64,000 bases of DNA from Planococcus circulans (GCF_020023385.1 NZ_JAIQCL010000005.1:124001-188000), one strand, 5' to 3'; counted from the first letter of the stretch, positions 20,480 to 32,939 are shown. Notes: a model not told the origin generated them from the sequence alone. Program-made: numbers and translations.

Positions 20480-22033
20480 TTAAAGTAAATGGCTGCTACG
20501 TTTTCTGACACTCTCCAAACGGACCAGTTCGCTGCCTTTTCCGACAGCCACCGCCTGTTCGGCAGAACCCAGGCAGATCAAGTTTTCCACCCGCACACTC
20601 CGCGCGCTTTGTTCGCCACCGGCGATCGACACATCAGCGCTTGCCGTTGTGAAATCCCGGATGACGCCATTGGTCAACGACACGCATGCGGCGCGGTATT
20701 GAATCGCGGCAGCGGGCTGCTTTTTATAATCAGTATCGGGATCTCCTATAAACAAAAAGCGGTTGATGGCGACATTCCGATAGCCGGACACCACCAAACT
20801 TCGCGGTGGCGACCCTTCGTAGAGGGATGTTTCAATAGGTTCGATGGATACCAGCCGCTGCGCTTTTATATTGAACGCTGACCGCGATTCAGGATCGTCT
20901 TTTTTATGATGGCCGATATGGCGGAAATTGAACGACCGGTTGTCGTGGACCGATAGATGCCCCGAAATATAGACCCCTGATGCTGCCGAGGAATTGGCGT
21001 GGGCTTTGATCTCGATGCCTCCGAAACAGCGGGTGCTGGAATTGTCGACTAGCCAAACGTGGCGGGAGCCGTCATCCACTTCAAAGCCATTGGAGTTGGA
21101 AAAGCCAGCTTGATGCGCCCGGCCGCTCGGGTCGCTGAAATGCGAATTGGAGACGAAAATATAATCGCTGTGATGCGTCGTCAGTCCATCATCGCCAAAA
21201 CCGGAGCCGGTGACGCCGTCGAGCCAGACAAACCGGCTGCCGCCTTTGCCCCGCAGCCCGTCTCCGGCGTAATTATAAAGAGGCGCCGTGATATCGAAGC
21301 AATGCAGGCCCGGATTGAGCGCGTCCACGTCCTTGACCCAGCCATAGGTGACGTGCGCATAGGTCAGGCAGCTGGAATGATTGCCGCCTGCGCTGGTGTT
21401 CTCGACTTCGCCGAGGCGTTCGACATGCCAGTCAAGCGTCAGCTTCTCCACGGAAATATTGCGGTTGCCCGACAGGTGATGGCTATTGGTCAAAAGCCTT
21501 GCCTTCCGCGGCGCTTTCGGATGCAACTTTATGGTGGTACGGCCTTTCCCCGCTCCGATCAGGCGGGTCCACGACGGCAGCCGAAGGCCTTCTACCACAT
21601 AAACGCCTGCCGGCACCTTTACTTCGACCGCGCCTTTGCCGAAAGCTTTTTTAAAAGCTTCGGTGCAGTCTGTTTCCCCGTCGCCCAAAGCGCCATAATC
21701 CCGGACGTTGACGCGGCGCTGGATGGTTGAATCCAATTTGCGGTATTCACTGTCCAGCCGTTCTTTCCATTCCGGATAAAGCCGCTGTCCGGACACACGG
21801 GTCCCAAAGCCATGTTCGTCTTCGGGAATGAATTCTTCTGCGAATAAAGACCATAGTTTCTCAGTGAGGCTGGATTTCCGCCGGGCATGTTTGCTGACGG
21901 CAAAATCTTTTTTGATGGCGTTGAAGAATTGTTCTGTCTCGCGGGTGATTTTCTCTAGAGGTGTACGGTTGTCCAGGTAGTGGTCAATCCATGCAGCATT
22001 TAATCGGGGGTTGTGCTCTTTTTCCAACTTCAT
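20480..22033 (-). CDS. Right-handed beta-helix (pectate lyase superfamily) protein without signal peptide
   Basis: 517 residues. Residues 1-105 are a charged helical region (ITRETEQFFNAIKKDFAVSK) with no signal peptide or membrane segment. Then comes the Pectate_lyase_3 entry motif NVRDYGALGDGETDCTEAF (about 108-126), followed by repeated short strands typical of parallel beta-helices with Asn/Asp/His-rich turns (GFGDDGLTTHHSDYIFVSNS). Such folds bind or cut polysaccharides and also occur in phage tail spikes. Function and location are unknown: no export signal is visible. It lies between the PfpI gene and apt. Confidence 0.8.
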   Translation of the reverse strand: MKLEKEHNPRLNAAWIDHYLDNRTPLEKITRETEQFFNAIKKDFAVSKHARRKSSLTEKLWSLFAEEFIPEDEHGFGTRVSGQRLYPEWKERLDSEYRKLDSTIQRRVNVRDYGALGDGETDCTEAFKKAFGKGAVEVKVPAGVYVVEGLRLPSWTRLIGAGKGRTTIKLHPKAPRKARLLTNSHHLSGNRNISVEKLTLDWHVERLGEVENTSAGGNHSSCLTYAHVTYGWVKDVDALNPGLHCFDITAPLYNYAGDGLRGKGGSRFVWLDGVTGSGFGDDGLTTHHSDYIFVSNSHFSDPSGRAHQAGFSNSNGFEVDDGSRHVWLVDNSSTRCFGGIEIKAHANSSAASGVYISGHLSVHDNRSFNFRHIGHHKKDDPESRSAFNIKAQRLVSIEPIETSLYEGSPPRSLVVSGYRNVAINRFLFIGDPDTDYKKQPAAAIQYRAACVSLTNGVIRDFTTASADVSIAGGEQSARSVRVENLICLGSAEQAVAVGKGSELVRLESVRKRSSHLL

Positions 22034-22082
22034 ATTCCGGTCACCTCCTATTTGTCTTTACTGTGTCCATACCCTTGATGCA

Positions 22083-22122
22083 AGAAAAAAATCCCTCCAC
22101 CCGAAAAGGCGAAGAGATTCAC
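22083..22122 (-). terminator. Intrinsic terminator of apt
   Basis: Minus-strand stem AATCTCTTCGCC-TTTT-CGGGTGGAGGGATT (with G-U pairs) followed by TTTTTT, immediately after the apt stop codon. It cuts the recJ-apt transcript off from the beta-helix gene. Confidence 0.8.
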
Positions 22123-22124
22123 TA

Positions 22125-22637
22125 TTAATACTGCATTAATGTCGTTACATCATAGCCGTCTAAATTCTTGCGGCCGTCTAAATAAGTCAACTCGATCAAA
22201 AATGCGCAGCCGACTACAATGCCGCCCATTTGTTCAACCAAATTGATGGTCGCACCGATCGTGCCGCCTGTCGCAAGCAAGTCATCGGTGATCAAAACGC
22301 GCTGACCCGGTTTGATGGCGTCTTTATGCATCGTCAATACGTCTGTTCCATATTCAAGGCCATATTGGGCACGGATTACTTCGCGCGGCAATTTTCCTTC
22401 TTTACGGACTGGGGCAAAGCCAAGTTCAAGCGCATAGGCAACCGGACACCCGATGATGAAACCGCGCGCTTCCGGTCCTACGATAATTTCAGCATTCACT
22501 GTTTTTGCGTATTCAACGATTTGATCCGTCGCATACTTATAGGCAGTTCCGTCGTCCATCAACGAAGTGATGTCCTTAAACTGGATGCCTGGTTTCGGCC
22601 AATCTTCAACAATAGTGATGTACTTCTTCAAATCCAT
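22125..22637 (-). CDS. apt: Adenine phosphoribosyltransferase
   Basis: Salvages adenine to AMP with PRPP. From the ATG at 22637 it has 170 residues, the B. subtilis length, and the start has a perfect AAGGAGG eight bases upstream, located inside the end of recJ. The PRPP loop is [30 protein letters not shown] is the purine-side region. It overlaps recJ by ten bases, so the two are translationally coupled. Confidence 0.97.
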   Translation of the reverse strand: MDLKKYITIVEDWPKPGIQFKDITSLMDDGTAYKYATDQIVEYAKTVNAEIIVGPEARGFIIGCPVAYALELGFAPVRKEGKLPREVIRAQYGLEYGTDVLTMHKDAIKPGQRVLITDDLLATGGTIGATINLVEQMGGIVVGCAFLIELTYLDGRKNLDGYDVTTLMQY

Positions 22638-24970
22638 ATTTCTTCCTCCTTGGCAGACACTTTCGCATCGAACCACTCTTTTAAATCTTTATAAGATGCA
22701 TACAAAAGCTTCTGCTCCAGTGCAATCTGCTGCTCGCGCTTCTTGTAGATCGGCGCTTCCGACAAATCCTTTTTGCTCGGCGATTGTGCAATCTCGGTAA
22801 TGCCATTGTTAAGTGTAACAAAACCGAGTTCAAAAAACACCTGCAGCATGAAAAATAATGATTCACGCGTCCAGCCTTTATGTTTTGCCAGCTCGTCGCA
22901 ATGTTTATTGAAATCAAAAGTACCGCGTTTCTTCAGGAAAGCGAACAGCCATTTAAACTGCTCACGCGTCGGGATCTGCTCAAAATACTGCGAATCCTTG
23001 GCATGGAAATGCGCATAGATCCGCTGCGGTTTCAATGTCGCGAGAACCGAGGCCAACTGCTCTTCCGATTCCGGAAGGTCCAACAGCACCAAGTGATGCT
23101 TGTTGCCTGCCAATGAATCCAATTTGTCAGCCATGCAGATCGGCTGTGACAGAAACGACTGGAAGATAGAAGGCGTTTCTTCTTTGAAAGCCAAATATAC
23201 CTGGTTTTCCTGAGGAATGAGCTTGGACCAGCGCGATACTTGGCGAATGCCGCGGATATCAAATAATTGCCATTGATCCGTGCGGACATCCTCCACCATC
23301 AGCTGCGGCTTTTTGCGGCCATTCCACTCATTGATCTGCAGATCGCCGATGACGTCTATTTTGACGTCCGGTGTCAGCTCGTCACCGACTGGTCCGATGC
23401 CGAAACCGACAGCGTCCAGCGAAGCTGCATGCTGCGTCAGTTCCATTTTCAAATGGTTCTGCGCTGCACCGATTTTACGGATCGACGCCACTTTGACGCC
23501 TTCCAGATAGAACTTCGGCTTGGCGAAGCCCATGCCGAAAGGGGCCAGAAGACGCATTGATTCAATGGCCGTGATGTCGATTTCATCCAGGCGAAGCGGG
23601 ATGTCGATTTCCACGACCGGCAAGAGGTCTTCTTCCGTTAAACTGGTTTCCGCCTGTTTGTTGAGACGGTCACGCAGATCATCGACGTCAGATGCTTCGA
23701 GCGTCATGCCGGCTGCCATCGGGTGTCCACCGAAATGCGGAAGGATGTCCCGGTTCTTAGCCAGTTCGTTATACAGATGGAAGCCTTCAATGCTGCGGGC
23801 AGAGCCTTTCGCTTTTCCGGTATCCGGGTTCAGCGACAGGACGATCGACGGGCGGTAGAATTTTTCAGTCAGTTTCGACGCGACAATGCCGACAACTCCC
23901 GGATTCCAGCCTTCCTGAGCGACCACGATCACGCGCGGAGACCCGTCCGGATAACGCTGTTCCACCTGCTGCATCGCTTCTTCTGCAATCTGCTTGACGA
24001 TGGCCTGGCGTTCTTTGTTCAAGACGTCCAGTCCGGAAGCCAGTGAACGCGCTTCCGCCGGGTCTTCCGTCAAGAACATCTGAACCGCGGGATCAGCGTC
24101 TTGAAGCCGTCCGATTGCATTGATGCGCGGACCGAACATGAAGCCAATCGTCTCTTCCGTAATGTCCTGCTGCTTGACGCCCGCCACTTCGCATAGCGCC
24201 GCAACCGCCGGGCTCGGCGAATCGATCAGCGCCGCCAGTCCTTCTTTGACAAATAAACGGTTTTCGCCGTGAAGCGGAACCAAATCGGCAACGGTACCGA
24301 TCGCCGTCAGTTCGATCAGGTGATCCGGCATTTCTTCATAAAGGGCATGTGCCATTTTAAAAGCTACACCGACTCCGGCCAGTTCCCCGAACGGATAATT
24401 CCCTTCAGGATGGCGCGGATGGACAACCGCCAAAGCATTCGGCAAGGTTTCTCCGATGTCGTGGTGGTCGCTGATAATGACATCCATCCCCAACCCATTG
24501 GCGAAATCGACCTGTTCGATGCCTGAAATGCCATTATCCACCGTGACGATCAATTTTGTGCCATTATCGAAAGCCTGTTGAAACAATTCCGTGTTCGGTC
24601 CGTACCCATGCTTAAAGCGGTTCGGTATCATAAAGGACACATCTGCCCCTAAATCCTGCAAAACAGTCATCATGACCGTGGTGCTTGTCACACCATCTGC
24701 ATCATAATCGCCATAAACTACAATTTTCTCCTGGCGGTCGATGGCTGCGCGAATGCGTTCCACTGCCACATCCATATCCTTCATCAAATAGGGATTATGT
24801 ATGCCGCTGACGTCCATTTCCATAAACACGCGGGCTGCTTCCACAGTATCCAAACCGCGCGTCACCAAAATCTTGGCCAATACGGATGAAATCTTCAATT
24901 CCTTTTGGATTTCCTGTACTGCCTGTTCGTCCGGCGTCGTCAAACGCCATCTTTTTTTGGATTCAATCAT
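22628..24970 (-). CDS. recJ: Single-strand-specific 5'-3' exonuclease RecJ
   Basis: DHH-family exonuclease in recombination and mismatch repair. The 780 residues are the long Bacillus form with an extra C-terminal domain. DHH motifs: [44 protein letters not shown]. The DHHA1 domain has [16 protein letters not shown] and [12 protein letters not shown], followed by an OB fold. A TATAAT lies about 23 bases upstream of the start (24993-24998), a plausible -10 with a poor -35. Confidence 0.96.
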   Translation of the reverse strand: MIESKKRWRLTTPDEQAVQEIQKELKISSVLAKILVTRGLDTVEAARVFMEMDVSGIHNPYLMKDMDVAVERIRAAIDRQEKIVVYGDYDADGVTSTTVMMTVLQDLGADVSFMIPNRFKHGYGPNTELFQQAFDNGTKLIVTVDNGISGIEQVDFANGLGMDVIISDHHDIGETLPNALAVVHPRHPEGNYPFGELAGVGVAFKMAHALYEEMPDHLIELTAIGTVADLVPLHGENRLFVKEGLAALIDSPSPAVAALCEVAGVKQQDITEETIGFMFGPRINAIGRLQDADPAVQMFLTEDPAEARSLASGLDVLNKERQAIVKQIAEEAMQQVEQRYPDGSPRVIVVAQEGWNPGVVGIVASKLTEKFYRPSIVLSLNPDTGKAKGSARSIEGFHLYNELAKNRDILPHFGGHPMAAGMTLEASDVDDLRDRLNKQAETSLTEEDLLPVVEIDIPLRLDEIDITAIESMRLLAPFGMGFAKPKFYLEGVKVASIRKIGAAQNHLKMELTQHAASLDAVGFGIGPVGDELTPDVKIDVIGDLQINEWNGRKKPQLMVEDVRTDQWQLFDIRGIRQVSRWSKLIPQENQVYLAFKEETPSIFQSFLSQPICMADKLDSLAGNKHHLVLLDLPESEEQLASVLATLKPQRIYAHFHAKDSQYFEQIPTREQFKWLFAFLKKRGTFDFNKHCDELAKHKGWTRESLFFMLQVFFELGFVTLNNGITEIAQSPSKKDLSEAPIYKKREQQIALEQKLLYASYKDLKEWFDAKVSAKEEEIWI

Positions 24971-25013
24971 CGTATCACTTCCTCACCGGTTCATTATACA
25001 GTAAAAAATCGCA

Positions 25014-25050
25014 GACAAAAACCTTTCGGCAACTGCACCGAAAGGTTCAT
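25014..25050 (-). terminator. Intrinsic terminator of the LapA-family gene
   Basis: Minus-strand AACCTTTCGG-TGCAGTTG-CCGAAAGGTT followed by TTTTG, directly after the stop codon. Confidence 0.75.
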
Positions 25051-25053
25051 TTT

Positions 25054-25407
25054 TCAGATTTCCTCTTTTGTCCGCTCTTCGCTGGTGACGACTTGAGCGT
25101 CCGGCACCACACCAGCTTTCTGGTATTCGCCGATTTCGTTCTGTTGGGTCGCGATCAGGTTTTCTTTGACCGCCATCTCTTTCTGCAGCGATTTTATTTT
25201 GCGCTGCATCTGGTAGTTGCGAAGGATCGCCAGCACACCGCTGAGCAGAAACCCGAGAAGCGCAGAAGCCAGAATCACCAGGATCAACGGCCATTCAGCT
25301 TCGCCGAATACATAGTTGACAGGCACTTCATCCACATTGACAACGGCAAACACCGCAATGATGACTGCAAAAACAAGTCCGATTAAAATAAGCCATTGTA
25401 ATTTCAT
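25054..25407 (-). CDS. LapA-family (DUF1049) membrane protein
   Basis: Small membrane protein of 117 residues with two hydrophobic segments (about 3-25 and 40-62) and a C-terminal soluble coiled-coil-like tail (MQRKIKSLQKEMAVKENLI) ending in acidic residues. The family assists envelope assembly in Proteobacteria; in Firmicutes its role is not defined. The start at 25407 has AAAGGAG; an upstream frame start at 25479 lies in the secDF terminator and is rejected. B. subtilis has a similar gene (yrvD) beside recJ. Confidence 0.82.
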   Translation of the reverse strand: MKLQWLILIGLVFAVIIAVFAVVNVDEVPVNYVFGEAEWPLILVILASALLGFLLSGVLAILRNYQMQRKIKSLQKEMAVKENLIATQQNEIGEYQKAGVVPDAQVVTSEERTKEEI

Positions 25408-25433
25408 CGTATAGTCTCCTTTCAAACTAATAA

Positions 25434-25476
25434 AAAAATGGAACAAGGTCATAATAACTATACCCTGTTCCAATTC
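25434..25476 (-). terminator. Intrinsic terminator of secDF
   Basis: Minus-strand TGGAACAGGG-loop-CCTTGTTCCA followed by TTTTTTT, right after the secDF stop. Confidence 0.85.
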
Positions 25477-25486
25477 CAACCTAAAC

Positions 25487-27760
25487 TTATACGACAGGCT
25501 CGTCAGAACCCCATTTGCTTTCTTGTTCTTTCTTCTCGATGTCGATCGGTCCTTTTTTCTTCAGCTCGCCTTTCTTCAAAACCAGCCATAACTGGGCAGC
25601 GATGAAGATCGAAGAATACGTACCGGCAATCAACCCGATAAGCAACGCGATGGAGAAGTTGGTGATCGATGGTGCACCGAAGATCAACAATGCGATGACC
25701 ACCAGCAGCACGGTCAATACTGTGTTGACGGAACGGCCGAGTGTTTGGCGGAGCGATACATTGACCACTTTCTCCAACTGTTCGACAGAATCGATTTTCT
25801 TCATGCGCTTCATGTTTTCACGGATTCGGTCAAATGTCACGATGGTGTCATTGATCGAATACCCGACAATCGTCAGGACAGCCGCAATGAAGGTGATGTC
25901 CACTTCCAGACGCAGAAGGCTGAAGATGGCAACGATGAAGAATGCATCATGGATCAATGCGACGACGGAAGCCACACCCATACGCCATTCAAAACGGAAG
26001 GCTACATAGATGATGATGCCGATTGCCGCAATCGACAAGGCATACAACGCGTTTTTCGCGAGTTCCTGGCCGACTGTCGGCGATACAGTCGAAACGTTCG
26101 GCTCTGCACCGAACTCTTCTGTCGCTACCGATTTCAGGCTGTTGATGTCTTCCTGGCTAAATTCCTCGTTATAACGGGCTACCCCGATATTGGATGCATC
26201 ACCCGAAATGACGATGTCATCCGTTTCAAAGCCGGCGCCGTCCAGGAAGCTTTGTACTTCTTCTTTCGTCAATGCCGCTTCTGAAGTGATTTCTACACGG
26301 GTACCACTTGAGAAGTCAATGCCCAGATTCAAGCGGAACACGCCAATAACAGCCATCCCCGCCACAATCAGAACGATCGAAGCCAAAAAGAATTTATTGC
26401 GGTTGCCCGCAAAATCAAAACGGTCAAAGCGGGTTGAAAGATCCGTGATTTCCAACTCTTCTTCTCTTGCATGGATGGCCGATTTCTTCAAACCGAACAA
26501 CCCGAATTTATTGTCCAGCACACCGCTGTGGACCCACAGACCAAGCAACAGGCGAGATCCCCAAACAGCTGTCAGGAAGCTGGCCAAAATGGAGATGATC
26601 AATAATGTCGCAAATCCTTTAACCGAGCTTGTCCCGTAATAGAACAGCACGACGGCCGCAAGCAATGTCGTGATATTGGCATCGATGATTGCGGAGAAAG
26701 AAGAACGTGCGCCGACTTTAAACGCTTCTTGAACCGATTTCCCGACTCGCATCTCTTCACGGATCCGCTCATAGGTGATGATGTTGGCATCTACTGCCAT
26801 CCCGACACCCAGCATGATCGCCGCGATTCCCGGAAGCGTCAGAACGCCGCCGATCCATTCGAACACCAGCAGGATCAGGTACACATACGCCGATAACGTA
26901 ACGACTGCGACCATACCCGGCAAGCGGTAATAAACCAGCATGAACACCAGCACTAATGCGATACCGACAGCTGCAGCGACCATAGTCTGGTCAAGCGCCT
27001 GTTCACCGAACTGGGCGCCGACAGAAGTCGAATAGATTTCTTCCAGACTAACCGGCAGAGCACCGGCATTCAGGATGCCTGCCAGATTCTGTGTTTCTTC
27101 TACAGAGAACGATCCCGAGATTTCAACGGATGGTGACGAAATCCGCTGCTGGACACTCGGTGCCGAGACGAATTTCGGATCCGCCTTCATGCGTTCTTCC
27201 GCGAAGGAATCCACACCTTCCTCAAAATCCAGCCAGATGACCAAGACATTGTCCGGTGCCGGCATCTGGGAAACTTCTTCTGTCACTTCGGCGAATTTGC
27301 CGGGATCATTCAATTCCAGCGTGACAATCGGATTGCCGTTCTGGTCGAAAGTTCCGGTTGCGCCGCCTTGCTTCAAATCATTTCCCGAAAGCAGCAGATT
27401 GTCTTCCGCGTCACGGAAAGTCAGATTCGCTTCCGTCGACAGCAATTCACGCGCCGACGACTGGTCCTCGACTCCCGCCAACTGGACCCGGATCCGGTCC
27501 TCCCCTTCAATCTGGATGACCGGTTCACTTACACCGAGAACGTTGATCCGGTTCATCAACGCGTCCGTCGTATCCGTCAGCACACTTTCTGTAACTTCCT
27601 TGCCATCTAAGGTTTCCACTTCGTAGAGCACTTCAAAGCCGCCCTGCAGGTCAAGCCCTAACCGTATGTCTTTTGCGATGGGTAAACTCGTGGTGCCAAT
27701 GATTCCTATCAGTACAATAACCAGTAAGAAAAAGGCAATGATGCGACCTCTTGCTTTCAT
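25487..27760 (-). CDS. secDF: Fused protein-export membrane protein SecDF
   Basis: RND-type accessory of the Sec translocon that uses the proton gradient to pull exported chains. The 757 residues combine SecD and SecF with 12 expected membrane helices. The SecD signature RLGLDLQGGFEVLYEVE is near residue 35, the large extracellular P1 domain follows, SecD helix 4 carries MLGVGMAVDANIITYERIREE, and the SecF half begins at FRLNLGIDFSSGTRVEI with TIVGYSINDTIVTFDRIREN. The fusion is typical of Bacillales. GAGGAGG precedes the start. Confidence 0.97.
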   Translation of the reverse strand: MKARGRIIAFFLLVIVLIGIIGTTSLPIAKDIRLGLDLQGGFEVLYEVETLDGKEVTESVLTDTTDALMNRINVLGVSEPVIQIEGEDRIRVQLAGVEDQSSARELLSTEANLTFRDAEDNLLLSGNDLKQGGATGTFDQNGNPIVTLELNDPGKFAEVTEEVSQMPAPDNVLVIWLDFEEGVDSFAEERMKADPKFVSAPSVQQRISSPSVEISGSFSVEETQNLAGILNAGALPVSLEEIYSTSVGAQFGEQALDQTMVAAAVGIALVLVFMLVYYRLPGMVAVVTLSAYVYLILLVFEWIGGVLTLPGIAAIMLGVGMAVDANIITYERIREEMRVGKSVQEAFKVGARSSFSAIIDANITTLLAAVVLFYYGTSSVKGFATLLIISILASFLTAVWGSRLLLGLWVHSGVLDNKFGLFGLKKSAIHAREEELEITDLSTRFDRFDFAGNRNKFFLASIVLIVAGMAVIGVFRLNLGIDFSSGTRVEITSEAALTKEEVQSFLDGAGFETDDIVISGDASNIGVARYNEEFSQEDINSLKSVATEEFGAEPNVSTVSPTVGQELAKNALYALSIAAIGIIIYVAFRFEWRMGVASVVALIHDAFFIVAIFSLLRLEVDITFIAAVLTIVGYSINDTIVTFDRIRENMKRMKKIDSVEQLEKVVNVSLRQTLGRSVNTVLTVLLVVIALLIFGAPSITNFSIALLIGLIAGTYSSIFIAAQLWLVLKKGELKKKGPIDIEKKEQESKWGSDEPVV

Positions 27761-27802
27761 ATGTAAACTTCCTCCTCGGGTGTGTAAAACATAAGCACTA
27801 TC

Positions 27803-27831
27803 ATTATGAAACAGCCGCTGATTGCTGTCAA
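27803..27831 (-). promoter_or_regulatory. Promoter of secDF
   Basis: Minus strand TTGACA (27826-27831), 17-base spacer, CATAAT (27803-27808), about 45 bases before the secDF start. Confidence 0.75.
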
Positions 27832-27872
27832 ATTGAACTTGGTGAGTTGAATAAAAAAACAGTTTTCATTGT

Positions 27873-28020
27873 ATGGAGAATTCGCTCCAGGCGGACAAGG
27901 CATTGGGCGAAGGCAGTTCGGACAATGCCTTTGCGACGAAGCTAGCGCAGCGATGCAGGAGCAGTATTATCGCAACTCGCTTTACTGGAGCATGTGCCGC
28001 CTTCCACTCTTTCTTCTAAT
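27873..28020. repeat. Modular intergenic repeat, core type II (R6)
   Basis: GGCGGAC precedes a hairpin AAGGCATTG...CAATGCCTT, then GCGACGAAGCTAGCGCAGCGATGCAGGAGCAG and a tail CGCC...CTCTTTCTTCTA (quoted in parts: GCGACGAAGCTAGCGCAGCG, GATGCAGGAGCAG). The same flanks occur at 45631-45786 with a different hairpin stem. Confidence 0.8.
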
Positions 28021-28069
28021 AATCATGCAAATACGAATTAAAAAATAAATATATGATTTGTAAATAATA

Positions 28070-28192
28070 GGATATGGAGCGAACCAGCGGAGACTCCCGC
28101 GGGCAAGCGAAGTGCCGAAATCCACTCGGGCATTAGCCCGAGTTAGTTCGGCGCAAGCCCGTAGGAAAGCAGAGCTGGTTTGCGGAATATCC
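28070..28192. repeat. Modular palindromic intergenic repeat, arm type I (R4)
   Basis: Arms GGATATGGAGCGAACCAGC and GCTGGTTTGCGGAATATCC pair with each other. The inside core GCCGAAATCCACTCGGGC / GCCCGAGTTAGTTCGGC with loop ATTA is shared with the copies at 8551-8672 (inverted) and 10549-10600. It sits about 38 bases after comN. Confidence 0.85.
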
Positions 28193-28230
28193 ATTTCAGA
28201 AAGGTAATTTTTATAAATAAACTAATCAAC

Positions 28231-28545
28231 TTACTTCGGTTTTTTCGGAGATGGACGCAGGAGGTGCTCGATGTTTTCGAGTGTGCTGTCGTCGTTCCAG
28301 CGCGCCTTCTTCAACGCTTCGACTTGGTGGTAGGCCAGAAAGTCGGAAGCGGTCATGTCCATGATGTCGTTGATCATTTCATATAAGTGCATATTGCTTA
28401 TATTTTTTTTTCGCCATTTTTTCTTGATACAAAAATCCCATAGGTCTTCTTCGGTGAAAGTATCGTATTGGAAATAATGAAATTCGCTGCATTTGCTTTG
28501 AAGCGCCGGCAATACGAGTTCAAAATGATCTGGATAACTCGTCAT
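28231..28545 (-). CDS. comN: ComN-like post-transcriptional regulator
   Basis: 104-residue soluble protein of the Post_transc_reg family. B. subtilis ComN (YrzD) promotes comE expression post-transcriptionally and localises to division sites. The family pattern TEEDLWDFCIKKKWRKK and the following HLYEMINDIM / DFLAYHQVEALK are visible. It lies between secDF and yajC as in Bacillus, but the adjacent spoVB gene of that locus is missing. A competence-related role fits the pilus and comC genes later in the window. AAGGAGA precedes the start. Confidence 0.78.
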   Translation of the reverse strand: MTSYPDHFELVLPALQSKCSEFHYFQYDTFTEEDLWDFCIKKKWRKKNISNMHLYEMINDIMDMTASDFLAYHQVEALKKARWNDDSTLENIEHLLRPSPKKPK

Positions 28546-28624
28546 GCGTGTTCTCCTTTCCCTTGTACTGTATCCATTGTACCCTGTAACTGGAAAATTT
28601 AGAATAAGGACATTATTTTTAGTT

Positions 28625-28655
28625 AAAAAAAACGCCTTCAGGTTCGAAGGCGAGC
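28625..28655 (-). terminator. Intrinsic terminator of the ruvA-yajC transcript
   Basis: Minus-strand CGCCTTCGAACCTGAAGGCG followed by TTTTTTTT, after the yajC stop. Confidence 0.88.
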
Positions 28656-28664
28656 TTTTACATT

Positions 28665-28940
28665 TTAGATCATCGATTTTGCTGATTCGACTACTTTAGC
28701 GATTGCTTGACGCTCAAACTGCAAGCGTGTGCCATCAGCTACAGTGATGTAGACAGTTGCATCGTCCACTGCATCAACAAGGCCGTGCAAGCCGCCGATT
28801 GTTACAACGCGGTCGCCGCGTCTCAATTCAGACTGCATGTTTGCCGTTGCCTTCTGACGTTTTTGGGCAGGACGGATGATGAAAAACCACATTAGCAAGA
28901 ACATTAATAGTAAAGGTGATAACGCAATTAAAGTTTCCAT
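28665..28940 (-). CDS. yajC: YajC, Sec translocon accessory subunit
   Basis: 91 residues: one N-terminal membrane helix (about 5-22, with LMWFFIIRPAQKRQK after it) and a small cytosolic domain (LRRGDRVVTIGGLHGLVDAV). Associates with SecDF. It is last in the ruvA-ruvB-queA-tgt-yajC transcript, the common bacterial order. Confidence 0.95.
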   Translation of the reverse strand: METLIALSPLLLMFLLMWFFIIRPAQKRQKATANMQSELRRGDRVVTIGGLHGLVDAVDDATVYITVADGTRLQFERQAIAKVVESAKSMI

Positions 28941-28982
28941 TATTCATTTTCCCCCTTTCACTTTCTCTATTCTCGTACAGAC

Positions 28983-31200
<2,218 letters not shown>

Positions 31201-31204
<4 letters not shown>

Positions 31205-32199
31205 TCAGGCATCTCCATTTTAAAGTGTTCGTAGGCAAGCTGCGTTACGGTGCGGCCTCTCGGTGTACGCTGGATAAATCCGATCTGCAGCAAATACGGT
31301 TCGTAGACGTCTTCGATCGTCGTCGACTCTTCCCCGATGCTCGCAGCAATGGTATCCAGGCCAACCGGACCGCCGCGGAAGCGCTCAATCATGCCCGTCA
31401 ATAATTTATGGTCAATATGGTCCAATCCAAGCGGATCGACCTGCAGCATTTCCAGTGCCTGCTCCGCCATCTCCATGGTGATGGAGCCGGTTCCGCGCAC
31501 TTGCGCATAATCGCGTACGCGTTTGAGTAAACGGTTGGCGATACGCGGAGTCCCGCGGGAACGTCGGGCGATTTCGACAGCGGCATTCGGATGGATATCC
31601 GCTTCAAATAATTTTGAGCTGCGCATGACGATATCCGTCAAAGCTTCCGTGTCGTAATAATCGAGGCGGGACAAGACGCCGAAACGGTCGCGCAGCGGCG
31701 CAGATAAAGCACCTGCACGCGTCGTTGCCCCGATCAAAGTGAAGGGCGGCAGATCCAGCCGGACAGAGCGTGCGGTCGGCCCTTTGCCCACGACGATGTC
31801 CAGGCAGAAATCTTCCATCGCCGGATACAGCACTTCCTCGATCGAACGGTTCAAGCGATGGATTTCATCGATGAACAGCACGTCTCCAGGCTCCAATGAC
31901 GACACGATCGCCGCCAGATCACCCGGGCGCTCGATGGCCGGTCCACTGGTCATTTTGATGTTGACTTCCATTTCATTGGCGATAACAGCAGCGAGTGTGG
32001 TTTTCCCGAGTCCAGGAGGCCCGTACAACAGCACATGGTCCAAACTTTCCTGGCGCATTTTCGCGGCCTCGATGAAGATCTGCAGATTGTGTTTGACTGT
32101 ATGCTGGCCGATATACTGGCCCAGCAATTGAGGGCGGAGCGATTGCTCAAAGCGTTCATCGAACTCCGATACCTCACTGTCTATGATGCGTTCTTCCAT
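31201..32199 (-). CDS. ruvB: Holliday junction branch-migration ATPase RuvB
   Basis: Hexameric AAA+ motor that drives branch migration with RuvA. 332 residues with Walker [15 protein letters not shown], Walker [11 protein letters not shown], sensor [18 protein letters not shown] and arginine finger region, and a C-terminal winged helix ([18 protein letters not shown]). It follows ruvA by 18 bases. Confidence 0.98.
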
Positions 32200-32217
32200 G
32201 CCGTTCGCCTCCTTTCA

Positions 32218-32814
32218 TCAGTTTTGTTTAAGCAGCAGCTGCAAGGCTTTTTTCATGAAGCCTTCTGTATCCAGATCCAAATCCCGCAGCTGCGGTTTGA
32301 CTTTGGTGATTTCGCGTTCCGAATAGCCCAGTGCTCCCAGTGCCAGCATCGCTTCTTCCAGTTCTCCCTGGTCGTTCGACAAGAGTGTGTTCGTTTCTTC
32401 CGGATCGAAAGGATCGCCGAAAAACTCGGTCAGCTTGCCTTTCAGATCCAGAATCATCTGGCGGGCCGTCTTTTTGCCGACGCCCGGGAATTTCACCAGA
32501 TAGGATTCATCTTCCCGTTCGATTGCTTCGATGACATGCTGCGGCTGTCCGCTTGCCAGGATCGCCAGCGCGCCTTTTGGGCCGATGCCTGACACCGAAA
32601 TCAGCTTGCGGAACAATTCCCGTTGCTCAAGTGTCGGAAATCCGAACAATAGCTGCGCATCTTCCCGGACATGATGATGCAGGAATACCTGCAGTTCGTC
32701 CGAGCCGAACGAGTACGGATTCGGCGCAAAAATCTGCCAGCCGATGCCCTGCTGTTCTATCACTAAATATTCAGGCGTTATGCGTGTAACCTTGCCTTTT
32801 ATGTAATCGTACAT
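32218..32814 (-). CDS. ruvA: Holliday junction-binding protein RuvA
   Basis: Tetrameric junction-binding partner of RuvB. 198 residues: N-terminal OB fold (MYDYIKGKVTRI), two helix-hairpin-helix motifs (VSGIGPKGALAIL and FPGVGKKTARQMIL), C-terminal RuvB-contact domain (LGYSEREITKV). First gene of its transcript; AAAGGAGAG precedes the start. Confidence 0.97.
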   Translation of the reverse strand: MYDYIKGKVTRITPEYLVIEQQGIGWQIFAPNPYSFGSDELQVFLHHHVREDAQLLFGFPTLEQRELFRKLISVSGIGPKGALAILASGQPQHVIEAIEREDESYLVKFPGVGKKTARQMILDLKGKLTEFFGDPFDPEETNTLLSNDQGELEEAMLALGALGYSEREITKVKPQLRDLDLDTEGFMKKALQLLLKQN

Positions 32815-32844
32815 GGACAGTCTCTCCTTTAATTCAACTTAACG

Positions 32845-32873
32845 ATTATACCATATTCGGCTGCTTTAGACGA
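32845..32873 (-). promoter_or_regulatory. Promoter of the ruvA-ruvB-queA-tgt-yajC operon
   Basis: Minus-strand TATAAT (32845-32850) is preceded by TGG, an extended -10. The -35 (TCGTCT, 32868-32873, 17-base spacer) is weak. It faces the niaR promoter region. Confidence 0.6.
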
Positions 32874-32939
32874 AATAAACCCGTTGCTATTCGGCACATG
32901 TTAAGATAAAGATAACGAGTCGATAAGCGAGGGATCCAC

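Noticed and set aside
20480..22033. Prophage tail spike
   Set aside because: The beta-helix could suggest a tail spike, but no phage structural, integrase or lysis genes are in the region and the flanking genes are chromosomal housekeeping.
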